Shown piece by piece: positions 35,801 through 44,274 of a stretch of DNA of 64,000 bases. Every line of letters starts with the position of its first letter. Position 1 is the stretch's first letter. This DNA is from Dyadobacter sp. CY356 (GTDB lineage Bacteria; Bacteroidota; Bacteroidia; Cytophagales; Spirosomataceae): NCBI RefSeq assembly GCF_021440195.1, contig NZ_JAJTSZ010000006.1, positions 186,001 through 250,000 of the forward strand, in the 5' to 3' direction. Made by a program: the position numbers and the translations under genes. Below the pieces are notes generated by a model that was given only the letters and a program-made list of their open reading frames with translations, did not search any database and was not told where the DNA came from.

Positions 35801-36201
35801 GCAGATCCGGTAAATTTGCTTTTATCAATTTGTTGAAAACCAGTAACAACAACATCCTGAAGGCCAACGGCGTCTTCGTTTAGTTCGATTGTTACAAATT
35901 TGGCGGCAGGGAATTCGGAAGGTAAAAAGCCGATCATGGTTACGACCAAAGTGGCTCCTTCGTTAACATCCGGCAATACAAACTCACCCTTTTCATTTGA
36001 GACTGTACCTTTTTGAACGCCTTTTACCCGTACAGTGGCTCCGATCAATAGTTCACCGGCCTTACTTTTTACCACGCCACGGACTTCAATATTTGCAGCT
36101 GCTACCTGCTTTGGGCTTATTGTTAAGACGGCACACAGAATAGTGCATAACAAAAACACAAAGAATGGTCGAAAACCACTGGTCCGATAAAAAATCTTCA
36201 T
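32830..36201 (-). CDS. SusC/RagA family TonB-linked outer membrane transporter
   Basis: A 1123-residue protein. After a signal peptide comes a carboxypeptidase-regulatory-like domain (VRGVVKSKAGELLIGATVRV), then a TonB-box-like DVVVTGFQ, the plug (IRIRGATSLNGDNKPLWVVD) and a long beta barrel ending in FTVAIKFTL. These are the defining parts of SusC/RagA proteins, which import oligomers across the outer membrane using TonB energy. It heads a four-gene operon with SusD, a metallohydrolase and DUF4302. No anti-sigma factor or hybrid sensor is next to it. Confidence 0.95.
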   Translation of the reverse strand: MKIFYRTSGFRPFFVFLLCTILCAVLTISPKQVAAANIEVRGVVKSKAGELLIGATVRVKGVQKGTVSNEKGEFVLPDVNEGATLVVTMIGFLPSEFPAAKFVTIELNEDAVGLQDVVVTGFQQIDKSKFTGSAVTLKTDDVRIDGLPDVSRMLEGRAAGVSIQNVSGTFGAAPKIRIRGATSLNGDNKPLWVVDGVVLEDIVNISNDQLSSGDPTTLLGSAVAGLNPNDIETFDILKDAAAAALYGARAMNGVIVITTKKGKAGKPVISYSGNFSTQLKPSYKNFNIMNSAEQMSVLGELERKGYLNTNVLDNPDYGVYGKYYSLLNADASGNFGIANTPEAKKAFLLKYAGANTDWFDVLFKNNFLQEHSLSVSFGTDKSQSYFSTSFLSDNGWTVVDKVKRYTLNFRNTYKLSDKLTLGFSTLSSVRQQRAPGSLTRQSNPVDGTYGRDFDINPFSYALNTSRTLTAFDENGNREFFRRNYAPFNILTELENNYIDLNLIDIRLQGDLAYKITPHISYDFVGALRYIHTGQEHQITENSNMANAYRAAGNSTIALKNKFLYRDPDDPDAYPVVVLPRGGFYNRNEDEMTFYNVRNNLRYNKVFGERHAVNALVGQEIKFTNRQNSNNTGYGYQYDQGGVPFVDYRILKQTIESNFQYFGMTKSFDRFAAFYASLGYTLDDKYNFTAYARYDGSNRFGKSAIGRWLPTWTVAGSWNLDHEEFIKNLSWISYAKLRGSYGLTASTGPATNSAVLLKSIITNRPYTDEKESAIDLASLANLELTWEKLYSGNIGLDLGLLGNRFNITADVYLRNSFDLIDKIKTSGIGGQTYKIANYADMQSKGIDLSLEAVILKTKDFSWRSRFTAGYAHTRITSVDNLPTIFDMVKAEGANIQGHPVRSLFSVDYRGLDPKTGVPTFLNEKGEVSKDVYLQDLNTSYLKYEGPVDPPLTGGLNNTFTYQSLTLNVFLTGQAGNKIRLNPLYKGTSGSRPAFSDLDATPRELNDRWEKPGDEKITNIPSIPDILENQYLAGIYPYTTYNYSSQRVASGDFVRLKSVSLAYRFPLTTIKRLGMSAASIQVSAINPWLIYSDKKLKGQDPEFFNTGGVAQPIQKQFTVAIKFTL

Positions 36202-36483
36202 ACTTGAATGGTCGTAAAATTCTATATTAAATAGGTCTCAAATTTTAATGGAACTCAATTATACGGATAATCAATCTAATAAACGATTATTTTCAGGGTT
36301 AGATGTATGCTAACCTAAAATACTTTTATGGATAATAATATTTTCAGGATAAGCCAAATTGCCAAATTTGTGACAGCAAGTGACTATAATTGTACAAGAT
36401 ATGTATGGGAAGGGGCGATTGGGAATAAATGTAAGAAAAAAAATTTCTTTTACCATGATCGGTTACATTTCTTGATGCGAATT

Positions 36484-37164
36484 TCACACTTTTTCCCGGT
36501 CTCTAAGTGCCAGTCCGATCAGCTCGGCCGTGTTTTTAACATTGGCTTTTCGCATGATACTGGCCCGCTGATTGGCAACTGTATTAGAGCTGATTGTAAA
36601 ATGTTCTGCAATATCTTTGCTGCTCATTCCTTCCGTAAGACATTGCAGAATCTGTTGCTCGCGTGGTGTCATTTTATTCCAGACAGATGCAGAGTTGGTA
36701 CTCTTAACCTCCGGGACTTCAACCTCTTTTTTCGGAAGAATCAGGCTTCGGATGATAACAGAGGATGCATTGGGCGGATAATATAACTCACCGGCAGCCA
36801 CACTACGTACAGCTCTGAGAATTTCTTCCCTGCCCGTATCTTTCTGAAGGTATCCGGCAGCTCCATTGGTGACAGCCGAAATAATATAATCCGCATTATT
36901 ATGCATGCTGAAAACCAGCACTTTGACATTTGGAAAAGCCGGTAGTAATAATTTAATCGCCTCCAACCCCGACATACGGGGCATTGTCAGGTCAAGAAGA
37001 ACTACATCGGGCTTATATTTTGAAACGCTATCCAACACTTCATCGCCATCCGAAGCTTCACCCACGATCAGGATATCCTCCTCATCTTCGAGCAAGGTGA
37101 TGATACCTTGCCTCACCACAGAATGATCATCAACGACTAGTATACGTATGGGCATCTCGTTCAC
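36484..37164 (-). CDS. NarL/LuxR-family response regulator
   Basis: A 226-residue protein. The receiver domain has acidic residues Asp12 and Asp13 and the phospho-acceptor Asp58 in VVLLDLTMPRMSG. The LuxR-type helix-turn-helix at the C-terminus begins MTPREQQILQCLTEGMSSKD. It starts 8 bases after the sensor kinase gene and is the last gene of the nirB-nirD-kinase-regulator run. By position it most likely controls the nitrate/nitrite genes. The gap of 282 bases to susC holds no further gene. Confidence 0.9.
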   Translation of the reverse strand: MNEMPIRILVVDDHSVVRQGIITLLEDEEDILIVGEASDGDEVLDSVSKYKPDVVLLDLTMPRMSGLEAIKLLLPAFPNVKVLVFSMHNNADYIISAVTNGAAGYLQKDTGREEILRAVRSVAAGELYYPPNASSVIIRSLILPKKEVEVPEVKSTNSASVWNKMTPREQQILQCLTEGMSSKDIAEHFTISSNTVANQRASIMRKANVKNTAELIGLALRDREKV

Positions 37165-37172
37165 ATTTACGA

Positions 37173-38600
37173 TTACACAGGGATATTAATAACCAGCCTC
37201 GTGCCGGCGTCCACACTCGATATAAGTTTCATTTCACCGTTGAGTAATTGTGTACGCGTCCGGATGTTTTCAATTCCGTTCTGTGTCAAAAAGGATCCGC
37301 TTTTATTTTTCAAATTACTAATTAAAAATCCTTTCCCATCATCTTCAATCTCCAAAAAAATCCGATTCGCGTTTTGTTCTAATTTTATCTTTATATTGTC
37401 CGATTCAGCATGTTTAACCGCGTTATTCAAAGCTTCCTGGGCGATTCTATACAGTCCGATTTCCATAGGTCGGGCCAGTGCGATACGATCCTTTATACCC
37501 TCATATTTTATTTTTATTCCTGACAATTCTGAGGTTTGCGCGCAAAGCAGATTCAACGCCGCACTCAAACCAAAATCACTCAAAACGGAAGGCATAAGAT
37601 TGAAAGAAACCTGGCGGGTTGTGTGAATTGTATCCTGGATTAACGTTACAAGTTTATCAAAACGAAGCCTTTGTTTCTCATCATCAAACTGCATTTGTTT
37701 GAGTTTTTCAGCCTGGAGTTTCAGTCCGGTTAACATCTGTCCGATACCGTCGTGCAATTCCAGTGCAAAACGTTTTCGTTCTTCTTCCTGCCCTTCGATT
37801 ATTGCCGCTGCTCTGACACGGTCTTCTGCCAGTTGCAGCTGATATTTCTCTTCTTCGCTTCTTACCAGATCGTCTTGCGCGCGAAGCAGCTGAGCATTTG
37901 AGATTTTCAGTTTTTTATTTGCCACTCTTACAGCATCTTCCGATGCCGCCAGCAGACGAACAATCCGTCGTGTGGTATTGACAACGGGCCGGAAAATCAG
38001 AACTCCTTCTGCCAGAAGAACCAATAAGGTGAGCACATCAAGGATCCATTCGATCTGCTCCAAAATCCTGATCCTCCCGTAGCTTTCTTTATCAAACTGA
38101 AAAACGATGGCTTCCATCTGACTGAGAAATAGAGGCTCAGTTGAAAGAATGGTTTGAAGTGCGATTTTCTTTTCATCTTCCGAAGCCTCCGGACTATCAA
38201 CGATCAGAAAATTTTTATACATTATTTGGAAAACAGGTTCCAGATTTTTGTACATATTTTTGATCGAATCGCTTTTCAAAACTACGAATTCACTTTCCAT
38301 CTTGATCCGTCCGCGAAGCAATTGTTCGTGGCTTACTTTCCAGACATGAAGCAGTGAGTCGATTTTGACAGAATCATTTGTTGGAATTTTTTCTGTTTGT
38401 AAAATAGCAAGCTTTGTCAAACGCTGACTTAACATGCGCTGGCGACCGGCCACATTTACCACCCGACTGTCATGATTCAGGTTATTGATCGTTCTTCGGA
38501 CTAAAAAAAGTCCGCTGACTGTCAGCACGGCGACCAAAGTCAGCGCGACGATATAATATCTTGTCAAACGATCCGCAACCTGACTTTCGAGTTTTTCCAT
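37173..38600 (-). CDS. NarX-like sensor histidine kinase with PilJ-type input domain
   Basis: A 475-residue protein. A first membrane segment (~18-35) is followed by a periplasmic helical domain whose start, NVAGRQRMLSQR (residues 49-60), matches the PilJ family and resembles the nitrate-binding P-box of NarX. A second membrane segment lies near 190-205, then a coiled coil, then a HisKA_3 domain with His283 in LELHDGIGQM and a HATPase_c with EALNNAVKHA and DDGKGF. It lies 6 bases from nirD and 8 from the regulator. Sensing nitrate or nitrite is therefore a strong inference, though not proven. Confidence 0.9.
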   Translation of the reverse strand: MEKLESQVADRLTRYYIVALTLVAVLTVSGLFLVRRTINNLNHDSRVVNVAGRQRMLSQRLTKLAILQTEKIPTNDSVKIDSLLHVWKVSHEQLLRGRIKMESEFVVLKSDSIKNMYKNLEPVFQIMYKNFLIVDSPEASEDEKKIALQTILSTEPLFLSQMEAIVFQFDKESYGRIRILEQIEWILDVLTLLVLLAEGVLIFRPVVNTTRRIVRLLAASEDAVRVANKKLKISNAQLLRAQDDLVRSEEEKYQLQLAEDRVRAAAIIEGQEEERKRFALELHDGIGQMLTGLKLQAEKLKQMQFDDEKQRLRFDKLVTLIQDTIHTTRQVSFNLMPSVLSDFGLSAALNLLCAQTSELSGIKIKYEGIKDRIALARPMEIGLYRIAQEALNNAVKHAESDNIKIKLEQNANRIFLEIEDDGKGFLISNLKNKSGSFLTQNGIENIRTRTQLLNGEMKLISSVDAGTRLVINIPV

Positions 38601-38606
38601 TTTTAT

Positions 38607-38960
38607 TTACAAACCAATATAAACCTGATTTTCCCTGACGATCACGGGAAAGGTATTGATTTTATATTCGTCATCGGTCAGGCATTGTCCGCTTTTTAAG
38701 GAGAAAGTTTTTTTATGAAACGGGCAGGCAACCTTGGGCTCATCTCCCTGACTTCCGATCATTCCGCGGCCTATGGCCATTTGCTGGCGGTGTGGACATT
38801 GGTTGTCAGTAGCATACCACTCGCCTCTTCTGGCAAAGTTGAAAATAGCGATTTGTTTTCCTTCGATCAATGCGCAGCCTCCGCCGTCTTCGGGGATGTC
38901 GCTGACGTTGCAGGCAAGGTGCCAGGTTATTCTGTCTTTTGTGTTATGTGTTGGTTCCAT
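38607..38960 (-). CDS. nirD: Nitrite reductase small subunit, Rieske type
   Basis: A 117-residue Rieske-fold protein. A complete [2Fe-2S] ligand set is visible: Cys55-Pro-His57 and Cys79-Pro-Phe-His82. The E. coli NirD is known to lack these ligands, so this version probably carries a real cluster. It lies downstream of nirB, separated by about 100 bases that hold half of a dispersed palindromic element. It assists NirB in reducing nitrite to ammonium with NAD(P)H in the cytoplasm. Confidence 0.92.
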   Translation of the reverse strand: MEPTHNTKDRITWHLACNVSDIPEDGGGCALIEGKQIAIFNFARRGEWYATDNQCPHRQQMAIGRGMIGSQGDEPKVACPFHKKTFSLKSGQCLTDDEYKINTFPVIVRENQVYIGL

Positions 38961-39001
38961 GGTGATTTTTTACTGGAATGATTTATTGATAACATCCACA
39001 C

Positions 39002-39060
39002 CCCGGTGCCATCGGGCGATGCCCGATGCAGAGATATGTCGGCCTTTCAGGCCTTTTTGG
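39002..39060. repeat. Half copy of a dispersed palindromic element
   Basis: CATCGGGC-gat-GCCCGATG (39010-39028), then ATATGTCGGCCTTTCAGGCC, is clearly related to the left half of the element at 49204-49304. It fills most of the gap between nirB and nirD. The hairpins could affect the ratio of the two subunits. Confidence 0.75.
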
Positions 39061-41577
39061 TTAGACCCATTCTTTGGCTCGTTTTTGGGTACGCATTTCT
39101 TCGAATGTTATGGTCGGATCTTTTTCAGGGACGTTTACGAAATGGTTGTAGCGTTTTCTTAATTCCGGACTGCCCACAACTTCTTTCCATTCACATTTGT
39201 AGTTGTTGATCAACGTCTGCATTTCTTCTTCAAATGCGGACGCTAATCCTAACAAATCGTCAACGACAACTGCTTTCAGATATGACATACCGCCTTCCAT
39301 TTTATTTAGCCAGGTGGCTGTTCTAGTCAATGGATCGGCCGTTTTAATATAAAACATCAGGAATCTGTCGATCAGTTTTATACAAGTTTCTTTGTCAATA
39401 TCGGAGGCCAGCAATTGCGCATGCTGAGGTTTTGAACCACCATTTCCGCAGACATATAAATTCCATCCTTTTTCGGTAGCGATAATACCAAAATCCTTAC
39501 TCTGCGCCTCTGCACACTCACGGATACATCCAGAAACAGCCGACTTAAACTTATGCGGGGCACGAATTCCTTTATATCTGTCTTCAATCTCAATAGCAAA
39601 AGAAATAGAATCCTGTACCCCAAACCGGCACCAGGTTGATCCAACACAGCTTTTTACAGTACGCAACGCTTTTCCATAAGCATGACCGCTTTCAAAACCA
39701 GCATCAATTAATTCTTCCCAGATCAACGGCAGGTCATTGACATGCGCACCAAAAAGATCTATTCTTTGCCCGCCTGTAATTTTGGTATACAGATTATATT
39801 TTTTAGCAACCTGTCCGATCACAATCAATTTATCCGGGGTAATTTCCCCGCCTGGAATTCTTGGCACCACTGAATAGGTGCCTCCTTTTTGTATGTTGGC
39901 CAGATACCTGTCATTAGAATCCTGAATAGGCGCTCGGTCTTTTGTCAAAACATTTTCATTCCAAAGACTGGCCAGTACCGATGCGACAACCGGCTTACAA
40001 ACTTCACAACCATCGCCATGTCCAAACTCATTCAATACTTCACCATAGGTTTTCAACCCATTCATTTTCACCAGATCTAATAATTCCTGGCGGGAATGAT
40101 CAAAATGTTCACAAATAACTGTTTTTATATACTGCCCATTTTGCTTCATCACACCCTGGATAATATCTTTCACCAGCGGAACACAGCCACCACAGCCAGT
40201 ACCGGCTTTGCAGGATTTTTTCAGCAGATCTATCGTGTTATTGCCTTTTTCACCAATTTCATGGCAAAGCATTCCTTTTGTAATCGCTTCGCAGGAACAA
40301 ATCAGGGCGTCATCCGGCAAACTCATCACCCCGGCACCGGCCTCTTCTCCGCCTCGCGAACCTAAAATAAGATCTTCCGAATCTGGTGGAAGAATGGTTT
40401 TATTTTTACAGGTTTGTAAAAGCATATTGTATTGCTCTGCATCACCTACCAGGATCCCACCCAGCAGTTCTTTACCATCCGGCGAAACATTGATTCTTTT
40501 ATATATACCTTTTGCTTTATTTTCGTAGCGGATTGTTATACAGGCTGGTTCTTCAATAAAAGGATCACCGAAACTTGCCACATCAGTACCGATCAATTTC
40601 AGTTTTGTAGACATATCGTAAGGCAAAAATTCCTTATCAATACCTGTTAAAGTATTGGCTACCACATCAGCCATTTCATATCCGGGAGCGATCAATCCAT
40701 AGATCATATGATGCGCCAGAGCACATTCTCCTATGGCAAAGATAGAAGGGTCAGAAGTTCTTAATCCGTTATCGACAATGATCCCGCCGCGAGGATGCGT
40801 TTCCAAACCTGCAATTTTTGCGAGTTCATCGCGCGGACGGATACCGGCAGAAATCACGAGCATATCCACATCCAGGAAAGCATTATCAACAAACTGCATG
40901 CCTTTGATACAATCGTCACCCACAATTTCCTGCGTACTTTTTGCAAGATGGATATTCAAACCAAGAGATTCCAGCTGACTTTGCAGGATTTTAGAACCGG
41001 CGTCATCAATTTGTCTGGGCATCAGGCGTGAAGCAAATTCTACCACATGGGCTTCTTCAAGACCAAGATCAAGCAACGCTTTGGCCGCTTCCAGACCTAG
41101 CAAGCCACCACCCAAAACAGCACCTCTTTTTGCCTTCCGGGCATATGCCTGGATAAGCTCTAAATCTTCAATTGTTCTGTAGACAAATACACCATCTTTT
41201 TCCACACCGGGAATAGATGGCACAAACGCGCCGGAGCCTGTTGCCATGATCAGATAGTCGTAATGTACTACGTGACCATGATGAGATCTTACCAATTTTT
41301 CTTCTCTGTCGATATCAACCACCGGGTCCGAAAGAAATAGTCTGATGTTATTTTCTTCATACCATTCTTTACTCGCCATCGTAAGATCGTCCGCAGATTT
41401 ACCAGCAAAATATTCACTCAAATGCACGCGATCATAAGCCACACGAGGTTCTTCCCCAAAAACCGTCAGCATGAATTCCTGATCATTTTTTTTCCTGGCC
41501 AGCAATTTCTCGCAGAATTTGTAGCCAACCATACCATTACCAATGATAACAATATGCGTATTTGTGTTTGCTTTCAT
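39061..41577 (-). CDS. nirB: Assimilatory nitrite reductase large subunit
   Basis: An 838-residue NirB of normal length. The order is a FAD/NAD oxidoreductase (GNGMVG at the start, VLGGGLLGLE in the middle), a BFD-like [2Fe-2S] region (LICSCEAITKG, then GTGCGGC), a second CEVC-containing segment, and the ferredoxin-like and siroheme/4Fe-4S domains with SCVGSTWCRFG and SGCIRECAEA as cluster ligands. It reduces nitrite to ammonium with six electrons from NAD(P)H. It is divergent from cobA, which makes the siroheme precursor. A palindrome overlaps its start codon. Confidence 0.96.
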   Translation of the reverse strand: MKANTNTHIVIIGNGMVGYKFCEKLLARKKNDQEFMLTVFGEEPRVAYDRVHLSEYFAGKSADDLTMASKEWYEENNIRLFLSDPVVDIDREEKLVRSHHGHVVHYDYLIMATGSGAFVPSIPGVEKDGVFVYRTIEDLELIQAYARKAKRGAVLGGGLLGLEAAKALLDLGLEEAHVVEFASRLMPRQIDDAGSKILQSQLESLGLNIHLAKSTQEIVGDDCIKGMQFVDNAFLDVDMLVISAGIRPRDELAKIAGLETHPRGGIIVDNGLRTSDPSIFAIGECALAHHMIYGLIAPGYEMADVVANTLTGIDKEFLPYDMSTKLKLIGTDVASFGDPFIEEPACITIRYENKAKGIYKRINVSPDGKELLGGILVGDAEQYNMLLQTCKNKTILPPDSEDLILGSRGGEEAGAGVMSLPDDALICSCEAITKGMLCHEIGEKGNNTIDLLKKSCKAGTGCGGCVPLVKDIIQGVMKQNGQYIKTVICEHFDHSRQELLDLVKMNGLKTYGEVLNEFGHGDGCEVCKPVVASVLASLWNENVLTKDRAPIQDSNDRYLANIQKGGTYSVVPRIPGGEITPDKLIVIGQVAKKYNLYTKITGGQRIDLFGAHVNDLPLIWEELIDAGFESGHAYGKALRTVKSCVGSTWCRFGVQDSISFAIEIEDRYKGIRAPHKFKSAVSGCIRECAEAQSKDFGIIATEKGWNLYVCGNGGSKPQHAQLLASDIDKETCIKLIDRFLMFYIKTADPLTRTATWLNKMEGGMSYLKAVVVDDLLGLASAFEEEMQTLINNYKCEWKEVVGSPELRKRYNHFVNVPEKDPTITFEEMRTQKRAKEWV

Positions 41578-41593
41578 AGTTATAAGTAACTAT
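41576..41593. promoter_or_regulatory. Palindrome overlapping the nirB start codon
   Basis: ATAGTTA-TAAG-TAACTAT is a perfect 7-4-7 inverted repeat whose half-site resembles those at 41795-41821. It covers the nirB ATG (41575-41577), so binding there would block expression. It is a candidate operator only. Confidence 0.35.
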
Positions 41594-41794
41594 TAATTTT
41601 GAATAACCCTGTTGTTTTATTGTATTATTTTAATAATTGTTCCATGTTATTATCTAATAGCACATGTCAAAATTAAAACGTGTTTTTATCAATTCCTAAC
41701 TTTTAATTCTAAATTAAGTTAAAATTCATACTTAATTTTTGGCAAAAATGTTGTTTTGTAAAATATTGATACTAATTTTGAAGCAACATACAGC

Positions 41795-41821
41795 AATAGT
41801 TACTATTTACTATACATAGTA
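41795..41821. promoter_or_regulatory. Tandem palindromes between nirB and cobA, candidate operator
   Basis: Two inverted repeats lie directly side by side: AATAGT-T-ACTATT and TACTAT-AC-ATAGTA. They give four ACTAT/ATAGT half-sites. They are 35 bases before the cobA ATG in the 279-base divergent region. A dimeric regulator such as the nearby NarL-like protein could bind here. Confidence 0.45.
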
Positions 41822-41856
41822 CATTTCTAATATTCACCAGAACATATATTAAAGAG

Positions 41857-42615
41857 ATGGATGCGAAACTTACACTCGTGGGAGCAGGTCCTGGAAACGG
41901 AGAGCTGATTACTTTAAAAGGAATCAAAGTTTTAAGAACAGCCGATGTCGTTTTATACGACGAACTGGTCAGCACTGAAATTCTTGATTTTGCACCGGAA
42001 GCAGCAATGAAAATATATGTTGGAAAAAAAGTGGGCGAAGCTTCTTTTTCTCAGGATGAAATCAATGGACTGATTGTAAAGCTTGCCCGGAAACGCGGAC
42101 ATGTAGTTCGTTTGAAAGGTGGTGATTCTTTCGTATTCGGGCGTGGTCATGAAGAAATGGAATATGCCCGCGATCATGATATTAGCTGTGAAGTAATTCC
42201 CGGCGTTTCAAGCTGTATAGCCGTTCCGGCTTCCCTGGAAATTCCGGTGACCCGTCGCGGTGTAAGTGAAAGTTTCTGGGTCATTACCGGAACAACCAGA
42301 AACGGTGAACTGTCTGACGATATGCGGTTGGCGGCACAGTCCAAAGCCACCATTGTTGTGTTGATGGGCATGAATAAACTGAATGAAATTTGTGATTTAT
42401 ATAAATATTTTGGCCGCGGACATTTACCGATGGCGGTGATCCAGAACGGAACGCGTGCGGACGAAAAAAGTGTGATCGGGCAGGTTTGGGAAATGCCACG
42501 ATTAGTGAAAGAAAATAAACTGGGCACGCCGGCAATCATTGTGCTTGGGGAGGTTGTCGGGTTGCATCCATCCTATGCGATGGAATATTTGCAGAGTGCC
42601 AATCTGGCCTCTTAG
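41857..42615 (+). CDS. cobA: Uroporphyrinogen-III C-methyltransferase
   Basis: A 252-residue SUMT. The start VGAGPGNGELITLKG, the block VRLKGGDSFVFGRGHEE, and EVIPGVSSCIAVPA followed by PVTRRG are all signatures of the family. It methylates uroporphyrinogen III twice to precorrin-2, the first step towards siroheme, which NirB needs. The second step can be done by the precorrin-2 dehydrogenase encoded at 51361. It is the first plus-strand gene of the island. Confidence 0.95.
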   Translation: MDAKLTLVGAGPGNGELITLKGIKVLRTADVVLYDELVSTEILDFAPEAAMKIYVGKKVGEASFSQDEINGLIVKLARKRGHVVRLKGGDSFVFGRGHEEMEYARDHDISCEVIPGVSSCIAVPASLEIPVTRRGVSESFWVITGTTRNGELSDDMRLAAQSKATIVVLMGMNKLNEICDLYKYFGRGHLPMAVIQNGTRADEKSVIGQVWEMPRLVKENKLGTPAIIVLGEVVGLHPSYAMEYLQSANLAS

Positions 42616-42620
42616 AAAAA

Positions 42621-42655
42621 AAGCCGATCCGGTGTGGGGACACCGAAATCGGCTT
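42621..42655 (-). terminator. Hairpin after cobA with its T-run on the minus strand
   Basis: AAGCCGAT pairs with ATCGGCTT, and an inner CGGTGT/ACACCG stem extends it. On the plus strand no T-run follows, whereas on the minus strand the stem is followed by seven T. It therefore looks like a terminator for antisense transcripts, though it may also slow plus-strand transcription. Confidence 0.5.
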
Positions 42656-42845
42656 ATGTACTATCCCAACAGGGCTATTCAAACCTAGGGATGTTGTTTA
42701 TGTATCACACAAACGCACCAAATAAAATGGAAAAAAGAACATAAAGCAAATTCCTGAGTATCCGGAGCGCACGGTGTTGCCTCTGTGACCGAATTCTGCC
42801 ATAGTCATGGCAACAGTTACTTTTTTCATTTTATCACCGATTCAA

Positions 42846-44207
42846 ATGAAATCAAAAATCTACCTCCTGATTACAGGAGCTGCCCTGCTAATGTCATTTT
42901 TGCTACCGTCAAAATCAACGGCTCAGTTAAGCATTTCCGGTCGGCTTCGCACACGTTCCGAGCTTTTGGACGGACAAGGCTCACCCCTTTCCAAAGGAAG
43001 CAAACCGGCATTTTTTACTTCGCAACGCACGCGGCTGAATGTTGGATACAAAGGTTACCGAACAAATTTTTATATATCTGCACAGGATGTGCGGGTTTGG
43101 GGACAGGATGCTTCAACCAATAACCGCATCGTTAGTGCCAATTTAAATGGTTTTATGTTACATGAGGCCTGGGGAGAAATTAGTTTCCTGGACACCAATC
43201 AGACCAAACTTGGAAAAGAGTTTTCAATCAAGATCGGTCGCCAGGAATTGCTTTATGACGACAGCCGGTTGCTCGGAAACCTTGACTGGCTGCAACAGGC
43301 AAGACGCCATGATGCGGCACTAATCAAGTTTGGCAACAAAGGATTTACCGCTCATTTAGGCTTTGCGTATAACCAGAACAGTGAGTTAAAAACAGGCACT
43401 TTATACAATGGCGTACCCAATGGTTATGCCGCCGGAACGAATGGAATAGGCACGATGTATAAGTCGATGCAGTTCGTTTATTTGGGTAAAAAGCTAAGTC
43501 AGGGGAATGTCTCATTTTTGATTTTAAAAGACGATTTTCAGAAATATACTTTGACTGCAACAGGCACAAAAACGCTTGAAAAAGGCGTAAACAGCCGGGT
43601 AACGTTGGGGCCCTATATTCAGACGAAACTAGGGAAAAACTGGAATTTTACAGCCAGTGGTTATTTGCAGCAAGGAAAAGATAAAGATGGCGTCCGGTTA
43701 TCGTCTTATATGTATACGGTGAGAGCTATTTACGACGTAAACAAATTTATCAGCTTCGGACCAGGATTTGATTATACTTCCGGTAGTGGTTCTCGCAGTA
43801 ATAAAAACAGAAGTTTCGACCCGCTTTACGGAACACCGCACAAGTTTTGGGGACAAATGGATTATTTCTACGCTGCAAACGGATTCGGGAAGGGCGGACT
43901 TTCAGACCTATACCTGACCAGTACGATCAAAGCATCTCCAAAGCTTTCTATGCAGGCTGATTTGCACCAGTTTTCAAGTGCTGCGCAGATTACCAACGCC
44001 AAAGATGAAAAACTGAGCAGCAATTTTGGAGAAGAACTGGATATTATCGCCACCTATAATTTAACAAAAACCATCAGTTTTCAGGGAGGATATTGCACCT
44101 TTTTACCAACAAATTCTCTTGCTCAGGTAAAGGCAGTAACGGATCCACAGAAAATGGCCAATTGGGCATATCTGATGATCAGTATTAAGCCTGACTTCCT
44201 GAAATAA
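42846..44207 (+). CDS. Alginate-export-family outer membrane beta-barrel, probable nitrate-island porin
   Basis: About 453 residues from the ATG at 42846 (MKSKIYLLITGAALLMSF, then a signal cleavage near STAQ). The open frame upstream of it is not signal-like. It shows SISGRLRTRSELLDG, KIGRQELLYDDSRLLGN and many amphipathic strands, the pattern of AlgE-like barrels. Annotation as alginate export is by fold only. Placed between cobA and narK, it may let nitrate or nitrite through the outer membrane, which is inference from context. Confidence 0.75.
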   Translation: MKSKIYLLITGAALLMSFLLPSKSTAQLSISGRLRTRSELLDGQGSPLSKGSKPAFFTSQRTRLNVGYKGYRTNFYISAQDVRVWGQDASTNNRIVSANLNGFMLHEAWGEISFLDTNQTKLGKEFSIKIGRQELLYDDSRLLGNLDWLQQARRHDAALIKFGNKGFTAHLGFAYNQNSELKTGTLYNGVPNGYAAGTNGIGTMYKSMQFVYLGKKLSQGNVSFLILKDDFQKYTLTATGTKTLEKGVNSRVTLGPYIQTKLGKNWNFTASGYLQQGKDKDGVRLSSYMYTVRAIYDVNKFISFGPGFDYTSGSGSRSNKNRSFDPLYGTPHKFWGQMDYFYAANGFGKGGLSDLYLTSTIKASPKLSMQADLHQFSSAAQITNAKDEKLSSNFGEELDIIATYNLTKTISFQGGYCTFLPTNSLAQVKAVTDPQKMANWAYLMISIKPDFLK

Positions 44208-44274
44208 CCTCTTATCATATAGATTTCAAATTCTGCATCACTCTTATTATCAAAAGTTTAAAACGTATTGAACT

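Noticed and set aside
36328..36786. 152-residue plus-strand frame between susC and the regulator
   Set aside because: Over half of it is antisense to the response regulator gene, and the rest has no protein-like character.
41578..41856. Possible riboswitch or small RNA between nirB and cobA
   Set aside because: Apart from the short palindromes I saw no conserved RNA fold such as a cobalamin or molybdenum-cofactor motif.
42846..44207. Dedicated alginate exporter
   Set aside because: No alginate synthesis gene is near; the similarity is to the barrel fold only, and the context is nitrate assimilation.
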